A model generated the notes under the pieces. It had not been told where the DNA came from. It was given only the letters and a program-made list of their open reading frames with translations, and did not search any database. From assembly GCF_001425485.1 (NCBI RefSeq), contig NZ_LMQW01000008.1, positions 2,663-66,662 on the forward strand: a stretch of 64,000 bases of DNA, given 5' to 3'. Positions 30,598 to 39,695 of this stretch are shown piece by piece; positions within the stretch are counted from its first letter, which is position 1, and the number at the start of each line of letters is the position of its first letter. The stretch comes from Aureimonas sp. Leaf427 (GTDB lineage Bacteria > Pseudomonadota > Alphaproteobacteria > Rhizobiales > Rhizobiaceae). Both the position numbers and the translations under genes were made by a program.

Positions 30598-31443
30598 TCA
30601 GCCCTTGACGGCGCCGTTCGAGAGCCCTTCCACGAGGAAGCGCTGGAGGTAAACGAAGCCGATCGCCACCGGCACGACCGCGAGGACGGAGGCGGCGGTG
30701 AGCGCGCCCCAGTCGGTCTGGTGCGAGCCCTTGAAGATCATGATGCCGGGCGTCAGCGTGCGCCGCGCATCCTCGTTGATCAGCACGTAACCGAACATGA
30801 ACTCGTTCCAGGCGGCGATGAAGGCGAAGACGGCGGTCGCCAGAATGCCGGGACCGGAGAGGGGAACGAGAATGCGGACCATGAAGCCGAGGCGCGAGCA
30901 CCCGTCCATCTCGGCCGCTTCTTCCAGCTCGCGCGGGATCGCGTCGAAGAACCCCTTCAGCATGAAGGTCACGAGCGGGATCATGAAGGTGCAATAGACG
31001 ATGATCAGCGCGGAATAGGTGCTGAGCAGCCCGAGATTGCGCATGAGGACGTAGAGCGGGATCAGGAGGAGAACGCCGGGGATCATCTGCGAGACGACGA
31101 GCGCCGAGCCGACGAGGCGCGTCACAGAAAGATGCCCCCAGCGGCTGAGCGCATAGGCCGCGAAGATCGAGATCACGAGCGTCAGGAGAGTGGAGGCCAC
31201 CGCTACGATGACGCTGTTGCGCATGTAGGTCATGAAGGAGCTGTCGAAAACGACCTTCTGGAAGTTGGCGAGCGTCGGGGCGGCGATCCAGAAGGTCGGA
31301 TCGGTGCTCATCACCTCCGATGCCGGCTTCAGCGCCGTGTCGAGCATCCAGAGGAAGGGAAACAGGCAGAAGACCGAGAAGAGGACGAGGACCGCGTAGG
31401 TGAGGGCGGTCGCGGCGAGGCGGTGGCGTTGCGACGTGACCAT
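30598..31443 (-). CDS. Sugar ABC importer permease, MalG type
   Basis: 281 residues with six hydrophobic helices and the EAA coupling loop (EAAEMDGCSRLGFMVRILVPLSGPGI at about 190-215, preceded by PRELE). The C-terminus LVEGLSNGAVKG is typical of MalG-like carbohydrate permeases. The start is 3 nt after the stop of the partner permease, so the two are co-translated. Confidence 0.93.
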   Translation of the reverse strand: MVTSQRHRLAATALTYAVLVLFSVFCLFPFLWMLDTALKPASEVMSTDPTFWIAAPTLANFQKVVFDSSFMTYMRNSVIVAVASTLLTLVISIFAAYALSRWGHLSVTRLVGSALVVSQMIPGVLLLIPLYVLMRNLGLLSTYSALIIVYCTFMIPLVTFMLKGFFDAIPRELEEAAEMDGCSRLGFMVRILVPLSGPGILATAVFAFIAAWNEFMFGYVLINEDARRTLTPGIMIFKGSHQTDWGALTAASVLAVVPVAIGFVYLQRFLVEGLSNGAVKG

Positions 31444-31446
31444 GGT

Positions 31447-32388
31447 TCAGCGCAGTCCCCGGCTTTGTTTGGCATAGAAGTAGACGAAGAAGATCGTGGC
31501 CATGAACGCCATGGACATGGAGGCGAGCGCGCAGGCGGCGCCGACATCGAAGTCCTGCATGGCATATTTGTAGATCATGATCGGCAGGGTCTGCGAGGCA
31601 TCGAGCGGCCCGCCTTGCGTCATCACCCAGATGAAGTCGAAGTTGATCGCGGTCCAGACGACGTGGATGAAGATCAGCGTCAGCGACACGACTTTCAGAT
31701 GCGGAAGGGTGATGACGAAGAAGCGGCGGATGGTGCCGGCCCCGTCCATGGCCGCGGCCTCGTGCAGGTCGCGCGGCACCGCCATGAGGGCGGCCAGCAG
31801 GCTGATCGTGTAGAAGGGGAAGGAACGCCAGATGTTCACGAAGGTGACCGTCAGGAGGGACGTGTCGATGCCGCCAAGCCAGTCGCGCGGCCTGTCGAGA
31901 AGGCCGATGTCGACCATCCAGGTGTTGAGGATCCCGTAATCCGGGTTCAGGAGCCACATCCAGTTGACGCCGGCGATCGCGATCGGGATTACCCAGGGAA
32001 TGACGACGATCGCCCGGAAGACCGCCCGGCCTCTGATCGGCTGCGCGAGAGCCAGCGCCGAAGCCAAGCCCAGAGCATATTCGCCCGCGACCGACAGGAC
32101 CGTCCAAACGACCGTGTTGGCGAGGGCGGGCAGAAAAGCCTCGTCGTCGAGAATGGTGCGGAAGTTGTCGAGCCCGGCGAACCCGACCGTCAGGGGATCG
32201 ACGAGATTGACGTAGTGAACGCTCTGCCAGACGACGCTGACGAGCGGCCAGGCGATCAAGAGAAGGAGAAGCAGCCCGGTCGGCGCCAGGAACAGAGCCG
32301 CGATGCCCCTCATGCTCGCTTTGGCGGATTTCGATCGCCGTAGACCGGCGTCTGACCGAAGGGGAACGGCGGCTTCCGTTGCGGACAT
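31447..32388 (-). CDS. Sugar ABC importer permease, MalF type
   Basis: 313 residues with an N-terminal cytoplasmic Arg-rich tail, six helices and the EAA loop (HEAAAMDGAGTIRRFFVITLPHL). It is the first permease of the importer. It is separated from the binding-protein gene by 212 bp that contain a strong hairpin, so permease expression is probably set lower than that of the binding protein. Confidence 0.93.
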   Translation of the reverse strand: MSATEAAVPLRSDAGLRRSKSAKASMRGIAALFLAPTGLLLLLLIAWPLVSVVWQSVHYVNLVDPLTVGFAGLDNFRTILDDEAFLPALANTVVWTVLSVAGEYALGLASALALAQPIRGRAVFRAIVVIPWVIPIAIAGVNWMWLLNPDYGILNTWMVDIGLLDRPRDWLGGIDTSLLTVTFVNIWRSFPFYTISLLAALMAVPRDLHEAAAMDGAGTIRRFFVITLPHLKVVSLTLIFIHVVWTAINFDFIWVMTQGGPLDASQTLPIMIYKYAMQDFDVGAACALASMSMAFMATIFFVYFYAKQSRGLR

Positions 32389-32512
32389 GAGACTTGGTCC
32401 TTCTCGGGCGGTGGTGCTGCAAACCGATGAACCTGATCATCCGACGCGTCGACAGGGGCCGCTTGCGCTCCTGCTCACGGGGGTTGGATCATCGACGCTT
32501 CTCGGGCTGAAG

Positions 32513-32548
32513 GATGCTCCGGCGCTGACTTGGCAGCGCCGGAGCATC
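32513..32548 (-). terminator. Intra-operon hairpin between binding protein and permeases
   Basis: A perfect 15-bp stem (GATGCTCCGGCGCTG / CAGCGCCGGAGCATC) with a 6-nt loop lies 53 bp past the binding-protein stop. Such stem-loops commonly stabilise the upstream mRNA and cut transcription into permease genes. Confidence 0.7.
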
Positions 32549-32600
32549 GGGCGTCCGACCGGGAGGACGACGAACGCGATGTAGCGGAGAGGGCGAAACC

Positions 32601-33857
32601 CTACTGGGTCGAGATCTGGCCGGACTGGCGCAGGCTCTTGTTCACGGCTTCGCCGAGGCGGGCTGCGACCCTCTCGGGCTCTTCGTTCTTCAATAGAACG
32701 CGGCCGATCGATTCCTCCATGGAACGCGTGATGGAGCCAAGCGCCACGGGAGGGAAGGAAACGCCGATCGGTGCGAGCGAGGTGAAGGGTAGACCCCAGA
32801 CCTTGTCGCCGGCGACATCGCTGCGGGCGGAACTGTCGGGATACATCTTGGCCTGCACGTCCTTGTTCAGCATGAAAGAGGCAAACTTCCAGACGGCCTC
32901 CTCCTTGTCTCCCTTGTAGACGTAGATCGGCGCGATCTCGAAGAAGGTCGCGGACTTCCTCCCCGCCGGCGGTGCGGCGACGAGAACGTCCTTCATCTCC
33001 TGCGGATTCTGCTCGACGCGCGAGCGCATCCAGGAACCGTTGACGACCATCGCATACTGGCCGAGGCCAAAATTGGTGTCCTCTTCCTCCCAGCCCCAGC
33101 CGCTCGCCTGCGGCGGCACGACGCCCTCGTCGAGCATGCGACGGTAGAAGGCGAACACCTCGCTGGCGCGTGCGAGTTCGGCTGGGTCGTCCTTCCAGGT
33201 GTTGCGATACTTGCCGTCCGCCTGCGGGCGCGCGATCTCGACGTCGTTCTGGGCCAGGAACATGATCAGCTCCTGCGGCGAGCGCACGCCCCGGCCCGCG
33301 ATGCCGAAGCCCGGCTTGCCCGTTTTCTCGCGGATCGCCTTTGACGCGGCGACGAGTTCCTCCCAAGTCTTCGGCGGCTCAGAGACGCCCGCCGCCTTCA
33401 GCATGTCGGCGTGGTAGAGAAGGCCGCGAAGGCCGAGATAGTTCGGCAGCGCCCTGAGTTTACCGTCGACGGACAATTGCTCGAGAGCGTTCGAATAGAT
33501 CTTGTCGCGATCGGGCCAGGCCGACATCGGGCCCGACAGGTCGGCGAGCGCGTTCATCCGGTTCAACTCGCCGAACCATTCGATCAACCCCCAGGACAGG
33601 TCGGGGGCGTCGCCGGCGGAGATCGACGTGATCAGCTTGTCGTGGAGGGCATCGAAGGCGATGACCTGCGTCTTCACCTTGATGTCGGGATTGGCCGCTT
33701 CGAACTCCGCGATCGCGGCCTGCGCCGCCTTGGCATCCGACTTGCCGGGGTCCCAGGCGGTCCAGAAGTCGATGGTGACCGGCTCGGCATTGGCTGCGCC
33801 CGCCAGAAATGGCAGCGCGACGGCAGCTGCCAGAAGCGTACGGCGAAGAATGTTCAT
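32601..33857 (-). CDS. Extracellular sugar-binding protein
   Basis: 418 residues. The N-terminus MNILRRTLLAAAVALPFLAG with the cleavage-like ANAEP is a Sec signal peptide. The mature part matches family 1 solute-binding proteins (VTIDFWTAWDPGKSDAKAAQ; DAPDLSWGLIEW; PPKTWEELVAASKAIRE). It captures the sugar in the periplasm and delivers it to the permeases. The gene lies 71 bp after the GH4 glycosidase, so the imported substrate is probably cleaved by that enzyme, for example an alpha-galactoside or alpha-glucoside. Confidence 0.93.
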   Translation of the reverse strand: MNILRRTLLAAAVALPFLAGAANAEPVTIDFWTAWDPGKSDAKAAQAAIAEFEAANPDIKVKTQVIAFDALHDKLITSISAGDAPDLSWGLIEWFGELNRMNALADLSGPMSAWPDRDKIYSNALEQLSVDGKLRALPNYLGLRGLLYHADMLKAAGVSEPPKTWEELVAASKAIREKTGKPGFGIAGRGVRSPQELIMFLAQNDVEIARPQADGKYRNTWKDDPAELARASEVFAFYRRMLDEGVVPPQASGWGWEEEDTNFGLGQYAMVVNGSWMRSRVEQNPQEMKDVLVAAPPAGRKSATFFEIAPIYVYKGDKEEAVWKFASFMLNKDVQAKMYPDSSARSDVAGDKVWGLPFTSLAPIGVSFPPVALGSITRSMEESIGRVLLKNEEPERVAARLGEAVNKSLRQSGQISTQ

Positions 33858-33928
33858 GGTGTTCTACCTCCCGAAAGAACGATGGAGACCGGTAGGACGA
33901 GCCGGCCTTGATGACGCTGGTAAGAGCC

Positions 33929-35434
33929 TCAGGCGACGATCTGCTCGTCGGGCGAGACGGTTTCGTTCCCCGTGCGGCGAGCGTTCCGGATCTCCTCCAC
34001 CGAGCGCACCGGCAAGCGCGCGGCGCCCTCCCACTCGCGTCGTTTCACGTTCGTCGAGGCAAGGCGCGCCTTCGCGTCCTCGATCGCGCCGGCATACTGG
34101 GGAAGCCAGCGCGACTGCGCGACGAGCAGTTCGTCGACCATCTGCCAGACCTCGTCGGGCGTACAGACCGCGCCGACCAGCGGATCGTTGAGAACGGCGA
34201 GCTTGAGAAGACCGACATCGCCCGTCACCGCCGCCTTGACCGCCATGCGCTGCACGTTGATCGACGCGATGCAGGGCGCCGCGCAGCCGTCCGGCAGGGT
34301 CAGGCCCGCCACCATGTTGAGGCCGAAGCGATCCACGAAGCCCGTGCTCTCGACGATCGCGTCCTCCGGCAGATTGGTGACGAGGCCGCGATTCTTGACG
34401 TTGAAATGCCCGCGATAGACGCGTCCGGTCTCCAGCGCCTCGATGATGTAGCTGGCATGTTCGGTGGATCGGCGGGCCGGATCGATCGGCTTGTCGGAGC
34501 TTGCCAGGAATTGCGGGAACTCTTCCTCGAACCAGTTTCGCCCTTCCGTGCAGACGCGCAGATAGCCGCCGGTCTCTCCGTGGATCCAGTCGGACATGTC
34601 GATCCAGCGGCCGATCTCCTCCGGGCGTTTGCGATACCAGGGCAGATACTCCGACAGGTGGCCGTTGGATTCCGTGGAATAGACGCCGAACCGGCGAAGA
34701 ACGTCGATGCGCACCTTTTCCTGCGAGGAGATCACGGGATGGCGCTCGTAGGCCGCCAGGAGTTCCTCGCCCGAGATCTTGCGCCCTTTTACGCGGACGT
34801 CGACATACCAGGTCTGGTGGTTAATGCCCGTGCAGACATATTCGAGATCGTCGGGATTCTCGACGCCGAGAACCTCGACCATCTGCTTGGCGCCATGCTG
34901 GATGCCGTGGCAGAGGCCGATCGTATCGACGCCGCCATGGTCGATCGCCGCCCATGTGTTCATCGCCATGGGATTGGCATAGTTGATGAGACGCGCGCCG
35001 GGCTCGGCGACCTCGCGGATGTCGCGGCAAAAATCTAGAACCGCGGCGATGGAGCGCTGCCCGTACATGATGCCGCCGGCGCAGAGCGTGTCGCCGACGC
35101 ACTGGTCGACGCCGTAGCGCAAGGGGATGCGGATGTCCTCGGCGAAAGCCTCCAGCCCGCCGATCCGCGTGAGATTGATGACGTAGCGCGCCTGCGACAG
35201 CGCTTCGCGGCGGTCCTCGGTCGCCGTGATCGTCGTCGGCAGCCCGTTGGCGGCGACCATCCGCTCCAAGAGCTCGCGCACCATCGACAGATTGTGGGCG
35301 TTGATGTCCGTCAAGGCGACCTCGGCGCCTTGCAGTTCCGGCACGCAAAGAATGTCCCGCACGAGGGTACGGGTAAATCCGACGCTACCAGCGCCAATGA
35401 TCGCGATCTTCAGTCTGTTCATGCTCATCCCCAT
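33929..35434 (-). CDS. Glycoside hydrolase family 4 (alpha-galactosidase/alpha-glucosidase type)
   Basis: 501 residues from the ATG at 35434, which has AGGAGC about 8 nt upstream; the frame is open a little further. GH4 enzymes use NAD+ and a divalent metal in a redox-assisted hydrolysis. The Rossmann NAD-binding start KIAIIGAGSVGFT, the NPMAMNTWA region, the metal-binding Cys in GLCHG and the His in TGINHQTWY are all present. The enzyme is cytoplasmic and acts on sugars brought in by the importer encoded downstream. It is divergent from an AraC regulator across about 118 bp. Confidence 0.93.
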   Translation of the reverse strand: MGMSMNRLKIAIIGAGSVGFTRTLVRDILCVPELQGAEVALTDINAHNLSMVRELLERMVAANGLPTTITATEDRREALSQARYVINLTRIGGLEAFAEDIRIPLRYGVDQCVGDTLCAGGIMYGQRSIAAVLDFCRDIREVAEPGARLINYANPMAMNTWAAIDHGGVDTIGLCHGIQHGAKQMVEVLGVENPDDLEYVCTGINHQTWYVDVRVKGRKISGEELLAAYERHPVISSQEKVRIDVLRRFGVYSTESNGHLSEYLPWYRKRPEEIGRWIDMSDWIHGETGGYLRVCTEGRNWFEEEFPQFLASSDKPIDPARRSTEHASYIIEALETGRVYRGHFNVKNRGLVTNLPEDAIVESTGFVDRFGLNMVAGLTLPDGCAAPCIASINVQRMAVKAAVTGDVGLLKLAVLNDPLVGAVCTPDEVWQMVDELLVAQSRWLPQYAGAIEDAKARLASTNVKRREWEGAARLPVRSVEEIRNARRTGNETVSPDEQIVA

Positions 35435-35552
35435 CGCTGGCGCTCCTGTCGTGCAGGGACGCCGCATCCGAGACGTTATCCGCTCGCCTCAACGCTATCT
35501 GAACGGTTATGAGAGACAGCAAGATCGAAGAATAGAGGAGGTCCGTGCTCTC

Positions 35553-36461
35553 ATGGGTAATTCTGTGCTAGATGCGCTCGTTGCCACGGGACCCTTCCGG
35601 CAAACCCTCTCCTTTCCCAGGCGACGCGATGGCTTCCACATCATGGCGACGAGCGCCGGTTATGAAGTCGCGAGCGGACCGAGCTATGATTGGAACGGCC
35701 GTACCCGGGGGCACACACCATTCTCGATCCTCCAGCACACGGTATCAGGGGCAGGGCGGCTGCGTTACGAGCGAATGGACCATCGGATCTCGGATGGGGA
35801 AACCATGCTGGTCTCCATTCCACACGCCCACCGCTATTGGCTGGAGGCCGGCGAAAGCTGGAGCTTCTTCTGGATCGCGATGAGCGGACAAGAGGCGCTG
35901 CGCTTGCATCGGACGATTCTCGCTGCGGCCGGGCCGGTCTTTCGGCTACGCGAGGCGACTGTCGCGACTCTCGCCGGAGCCTGCCGAGAGCTTTGCCGTC
36001 CCGACATCTCGGCAGGACAGGCATCCAGCGAGGCCTACAAGGTGACGATGGCCCTGCACGACGACCTGATGAGCCGCATCGATACGGGACCGGGAAATCC
36101 GGTCGCGCATCTTGCCATCGACCGTGCGGTCGCCCACGTCCGGGCCCGTCTCGAAACGCCGCTCGACGTCCCCTCCCTGGCGACCGTCGCGGGCATGAGC
36201 CGCGCGCATTTCGTACGCCTTTTCAAGCGCTTCGAAGGCATCGCGCCATCAGAATTCGTCCTGCGCGAGCGGATGAATCGCGCGACGCGCCTTCTCGTCA
36301 AAGGGCAGCTCAGCATCAAGGAAATCGCGGACGCCTGCGGCTTCGAGGACCCCAACTACTTCGCCAAGGTCTTCCGCCGCACCTACGCCATCAGCCCATC
36401 CGAGTTTCGAAGCACCGGCATGTACTCGGCGAACACCGCGCGGACTACGCCAATTCCATGA
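35553..36461 (+). CDS. AraC-family regulator of the glycoside operon
   Basis: 302 residues from the ATG at 35553 (GAGGAG 12 nt upstream); the frame is open back to 35226 but that part overlaps the divergent GH4 gene. The N-terminal half is a cupin-like sugar-sensing domain (HTPFSILQHTVSGAGRLRYE; IPHAHRYW), and the C-terminal half carries two HTH units (VPSLATVAGMSRAHFVRLFKRFEG; IKEIADACGFEDPNYFAKVFRR) with the PSEFR ending. It is divergent from the GH4 gene and probably activates that operon when substrate is present. Confidence 0.88.
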   Translation: MGNSVLDALVATGPFRQTLSFPRRRDGFHIMATSAGYEVASGPSYDWNGRTRGHTPFSILQHTVSGAGRLRYERMDHRISDGETMLVSIPHAHRYWLEAGESWSFFWIAMSGQEALRLHRTILAAAGPVFRLREATVATLAGACRELCRPDISAGQASSEAYKVTMALHDDLMSRIDTGPGNPVAHLAIDRAVAHVRARLETPLDVPSLATVAGMSRAHFVRLFKRFEGIAPSEFVLRERMNRATRLLVKGQLSIKEIADACGFEDPNYFAKVFRRTYAISPSEFRSTGMYSANTARTTPIP

Positions 36462-36761
36462 ACCACGAGCGACTTCATCCCTAGCGCTGGCCGCTACCAC
36501 TATGACATCTTGGAGAGCCCGTGGACAAGTTGGCTAGACGCCCGCGGTGAGAATTTGAAAGCTTAGCACCTCATTCAATATCTGAGATCATTGTTAGTTC
36601 GACGGGCTTCAGCGCGTGAGACAAAGCATCCAACGCCCGTCCGCCCCACCTTAACCCGTTTCCCAATCGAAATATTCGATAAAGGACATTATCATATATA
36701 AGATCGAGAGAGCATTTCCCGCTCATATGTACCCGCGTGGTGCACACGCCAATTCTGAGCG

Positions 36762-37148
36762 TTAGAGGTTCGGGACGGAAGTGATGACGCCTCTGACGAC
36801 CTCTTCGTCTTCCACCAGGATTTTGCACACGGCTTCAAACCTCTCGCCAGGCCAATGCCGTTCTCGCAGCAAGCTTTCTGCCTGCGGGATCTCTTTGCCA
36901 GTCGGAGGACGGCAAAAGGCCCACGTGTCCTTTAGATAAAAGGGTACGTCCTGCGGAAAGCCAATGTAGCGCCGGGTTTCTTGATCGTTCGGCACGTCGA
37001 TCAGGATTCCTCGAAGCCCGTTTTGGTAGGAGATCGAGAAGGCACCTTCCGGCATAGCGGGCCTTGTATGATATCCTGCCCTGTAGGCATCGTACGCGAG
37101 ATAACAGCCTCCAGCGAGGACAACCGCGAGCACCATTCGCTTCACCAT
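36762..37148 (-). CDS. Small exported or membrane-anchored protein
   Basis: 128 residues from the ATG at 37148 (MVKRMVLAVVLAGGCYLAYDA), giving an N-terminal signal anchor of about 18 residues; a longer start at 37241 would bury this helix and is less likely. The soluble part contains TRPAMPEGAFSISYQNGLRG and RRYIGFPQDVPFYLKDTWAFC, a pattern I have seen in uncharacterised alphaproteobacterial proteins, without a known function. About 300 bp upstream of its 3' end (36462-36761) hold nothing I can identify. Confidence 0.65.
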   Translation of the reverse strand: MVKRMVLAVVLAGGCYLAYDAYRAGYHTRPAMPEGAFSISYQNGLRGILIDVPNDQETRRYIGFPQDVPFYLKDTWAFCRPPTGKEIPQAESLLRERHWPGERFEAVCKILVEDEEVVRGVITSVPNL

Positions 37149-37296
37149 TGCCAAACGCACGCTCCTAAAAATGGCTATGTTTTTGCGTTGAGTCGCATGT
37201 GAGACAAAGCTGATTAGCGATAGTGATCCACACGAGTGCAAATGCGGTTATTCTCTGGCGGCGCTATACCCTGAACTGATCTGGGAAGATGCAGCG

Positions 37297-37554
37297 ATGC
37301 TGAAAACCGACACCCGCCAAGCAAACTGGCGTCGTGCCAATCCAGGAAAGTATGATGCTCACCTTGCGGTGCAACGAGCCGTGAAGGCAGGCCAGCTGAA
37401 AAAGCAGACGTGTGAGGTCTGTGGGGGCAACGCTGTCGATGCCCATCATGACCAGTACGACGAGCCTTTGAAAGTGCGGTGGTTATGCCGGCGACATCAC
37501 GCAAGGCTTCATCACTACGGGGAAGACATGTTTCCAATCAGGAGTGCCCTTTAG
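37297..37554 (+). CDS. Small HNH/zinc-binding protein
   Basis: 85 residues. CEVCGG, AHHDQYD, and WLCRRHHARLHH make a Cys/His-rich zinc site of the kind found in small phage- and plasmid-borne HNH proteins. The ending HYGEDMF is common in this group. Whether it cuts DNA is unknown. It stands alone, divergent from the exported protein gene. The following 245 bp (37555-37799) show no further gene, only a terminator. Confidence 0.65.
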   Translation: MLKTDTRQANWRRANPGKYDAHLAVQRAVKAGQLKKQTCEVCGGNAVDAHHDQYDEPLKVRWLCRRHHARLHHYGEDMFPIRSAL

Positions 37555-37770
37555 AAGCTTGTCGGACTGCTCTTTGGCAGTTCGATACAGGAACTGATAC
37601 AAGCCGTGTCTACAGAGATAAGCGATCGAACATTGACAGGGACGCGCTACTGAGCTATATGCAGATCACGTGTTTTCGAGGTGGGAACGGCTTCCCCACG
37701 CGCCATTTGCAAGAATGGTCAGTAGTCGAAAGACCAAGAGATGCGGACGTTAGCGCCCGCCGAAAACAAT

Positions 37771-37800
37771 CAAAAGGCCCCGCTTTTAAGCGGGGCTTTT
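37771..37800 (+). terminator. Bidirectional rho-independent terminator
   Basis: An 8-bp stem GCCCCGCT/AGCGGGGC with loop TTTA has A residues on the left and TTTTTA on the right, so it can work on both strands. On the minus strand it ends the gene at 37800. Confidence 0.75.
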
Positions 37801-38192
37801 TATTTTGCAGCAATGATGAATTTCTTTCGTATACGGCGCTCAAGCTTATCCCGTGCAATCGGATAGGTCGACTTCACGATGTAAGTCCCGGCTGGCGTCA
37901 ATTCGAGATGGACAGCTACCAAGATAATGACCTTGTCCATCACATGCTCGTAGATCAATTCGACGCCGACGCCCTTGTGTTGGGGCGCTTGGCCGACATG
38001 CGTGGGTGTTTGTACTGCACGATCCAGATAGCGCAGGCAAAGGGCGAACTCCTGAGCGTGTCCTTTGATGGCATGCTTCTGAGCGGCAACGGTGAAAATC
38101 ACATCGCCAGGGGCGGCGACAATTCCAAAATCTTTGAGCTTATCGACAGGCAGCGGCCCCAGATTCAAAGGCGTAAGCTTATTATATGACAT
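37800..38192 (-). CDS. Putative PBECR/barnase-EndoU-like nuclease or toxin-like protein
   Basis: 130 residues. The middle carries VIFTVAAQKHAIKGHAQEF and the end an alternation of beta strands (VELIYEHVMDKVIILVAVHLEL; GTYIVKSTYPI), which resembles small metal-independent nucleases of the barnase-EndoU-colicin-RelE class found in phage and toxin proteins. The His residues near 40-46 would be catalytic candidates. This is a weak fold-level resemblance. The gene is terminated by the bidirectional hairpin at 37771-37800 and has no clear partner. Confidence 0.5.
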   Translation of the reverse strand: MSYNKLTPLNLGPLPVDKLKDFGIVAAPGDVIFTVAAQKHAIKGHAQEFALCLRYLDRAVQTPTHVGQAPQHKGVGVELIYEHVMDKVIILVAVHLELTPAGTYIVKSTYPIARDKLERRIRKKFIIAAK

Positions 38193-38255
38193 GCAAGTAA
38201 CTCACGATCGATTGATCTCCCACGCCAAAACCATCAAACACATCGCTTTCTCACC

Positions 38256-39002
38256 TTATCGTCCTACTGCCACGGTGATCATGCATGCTTGATCCTTGCC
38301 GGTTTTAGCGGCCGCTGCCTGGCACGCCGCGACTTCGGCCCGGTTCGCCCGGAAGAGCTCATCGGCAGTCACCACGCGGTCCCAGACGGCGGCGTCGTCG
38401 AACTCCATGATGCTCATACCGGCCTGCCATAGCGGCTTGGCCATGACGACGCTGGCGACATGGGGCGCAACCGGGCCTGGCAGGATTGCCGGCAGAAACA
38501 GGATCGCGAGAATGCCGGCGGCAAAGCCGGCGAGGCCGCAAACCCCAAGCCACCGGTCCTGTGTTCGCCGCTCACGGGCGCTGGCGATCTGGCTGGCCAT
38601 ATCGCGCGCGACCCGCTGCAGATCCCGGGCTTCGATCTGGAACTGCTGCGCGGCCGTCTTCACCAGGCTTTCGCCGCTGCGCTCGAGCGCGCGGGCATGG
38701 TGCTCGGGACCGTTTTTCAGGATCGGAGATGCCTCGACGCCCTTCAGCCGCTCCTGAACCTCTGCCAGGCCCTGGACAAGGCGGCCGAGATCGACGCTGT
38801 AGTCGGTGGGCTGCTGGAATCCCTCGATCCGGTCGAACGCCGCCTCCACGCCCTTGCGGATCGTCGTCATCTCCCGGGACAGATTGCCGGCGAGATCCTC
38901 GACCGTCTGGCGCAGCGCCTCGAAGGCCTCAGCCGGATCACCGGCGTCATCTCCGGCATCGGCAACCTGCGACTCGAACTCCGGCTCCTCGAACGGCGTC
39001 AT
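38256..39002 (-). CDS. DUF6118-type membrane protein linked to conjugation genes
   Basis: 248 residues from the ATG at 39002, which overlaps the toxin stop (ATGA); the frame is open further upstream but with non-coding-like content. An acidic N-terminus and long coiled-coil-like helices (about 25-160, including FEALRQTVEDLAGNLSREM) are followed by one or two membrane helices (LGVCGLAGFAAGILAILFLPAIL) and a short C-terminal part with two Cys. Proteins like this (DUF6118) are commonly found beside relaxase genes of alphaproteobacterial plasmids. The role is unknown. Confidence 0.7.
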   Translation of the reverse strand: MTPFEEPEFESQVADAGDDAGDPAEAFEALRQTVEDLAGNLSREMTTIRKGVEAAFDRIEGFQQPTDYSVDLGRLVQGLAEVQERLKGVEASPILKNGPEHHARALERSGESLVKTAAQQFQIEARDLQRVARDMASQIASARERRTQDRWLGVCGLAGFAAGILAILFLPAILPGPVAPHVASVVMAKPLWQAGMSIMEFDDAAVWDRVVTADELFRANRAEVAACQAAAAKTGKDQACMITVAVGR

Positions 39003-39334
39003 GCGCCGCGCCCTGCAATGCCGAAGAACTGCAACACCGCGGCATCGACGCTCGCCATGGTGCCGGCATCGAGAGCGCCGAACACCGCCCCGGCCTTCGC
39101 GCGCGGCACGGTGATCGCGCGATCGACCATCACCTGTGACGGTCTTCGCAGGCCGTTGCCCGCGTCGGGCTGTACCGTGATACGGATCAGATGGTCCTCG
39201 TGAACCTCGCTCGTCAGTTGCAGCACCGTGACCGAGGGCAGCGCCGCGAAGGCGTCGTCCTGCACCACCAGCGCAGGGCGCGGCTTGCCATAGTCGCCGT
39301 TCACCGCGATCGTCACGAGATCGCCGCGCTTCAT
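38999..39334 (-). CDS. MazF/PemK-like toxin
   Basis: 111 residues from the ATG at 39334 (a GTG three codons upstream is also possible). It begins MKRGDLVTIAVNGDYGKPRPALVVQDD, the standard start of MazF/PemK/CcdB-fold toxins, and has VMVDRAITVPRAKAG, corresponding to the conserved DQ/DR..TV segment. These toxins are usually mRNA endonucleases. Its start overlaps the antitoxin stop by 4 nt and its stop overlaps the DUF6118 start by 4 nt, so the three genes are translationally coupled. Confidence 0.85.
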   Translation of the reverse strand: MKRGDLVTIAVNGDYGKPRPALVVQDDAFAALPSVTVLQLTSEVHEDHLIRITVQPDAGNGLRRPSQVMVDRAITVPRAKAGAVFGALDAGTMASVDAAVLQFFGIAGRGA

Positions 39335-39633
39335 GCTTTCCACTCGTCCGCGAAGTGATCCTCATCGACCAGAGCGTCCAGCTCGCGAAGAGACCGCGCC
39401 TCGTCACTGTCCGGATCACGGGCACGCTCGGCGATGGCGAGGGACTGCCGCCGCGCCTCGGCCTCGAGCGCCTTGCGGTTGCGACGCTCGACATAGCCGC
39501 GCATGAACTCCCGCAGCACCTGGGCCGCCGGTCTGTCCTCGGCCTCTGTCGCTTGGGTAAAGGCGGTCTTCAAGGCCGGATCGACCCGGAAGTTGAACGT
39601 GTCCCCCTTGGGGTGCTGGCTAACGCGGGGCAT
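39331..39633 (-). CDS. RHH/RelB-like antitoxin of the MazF-like toxin
   Basis: 100 residues. The N-terminus FNFRVDPALKTAFTQATEAE and VLREFMRGYVER fits a ribbon-helix-helix DNA-binding domain, and the acidic C-terminus (ELDALVDEDHFADEW) would wrap the toxin. A GGAGGAG ribosome-binding site precedes the ATG. Gene order antitoxin, toxin with ATGA overlap is standard for plasmid addiction modules. It probably represses its own promoter in the 60 bp before traA's 3' end. Confidence 0.83.
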   Translation of the reverse strand: MPRVSQHPKGDTFNFRVDPALKTAFTQATEAEDRPAAQVLREFMRGYVERRNRKALEAEARRQSLAIAERARDPDSDEARSLRELDALVDEDHFADEWKA

Positions 39634-39695
39634 GGCGTGCTCCTCCTATGATATGATGTGCGCATATTGTACGTGCAAATACTCCAGTCTACAAT

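Noticed and set aside
35226-35552. Upstream extension of the AraC regulator frame
   Set aside because: It overlaps the divergent GH4 coding region; the cupin domain begins after the ATG at 35553.
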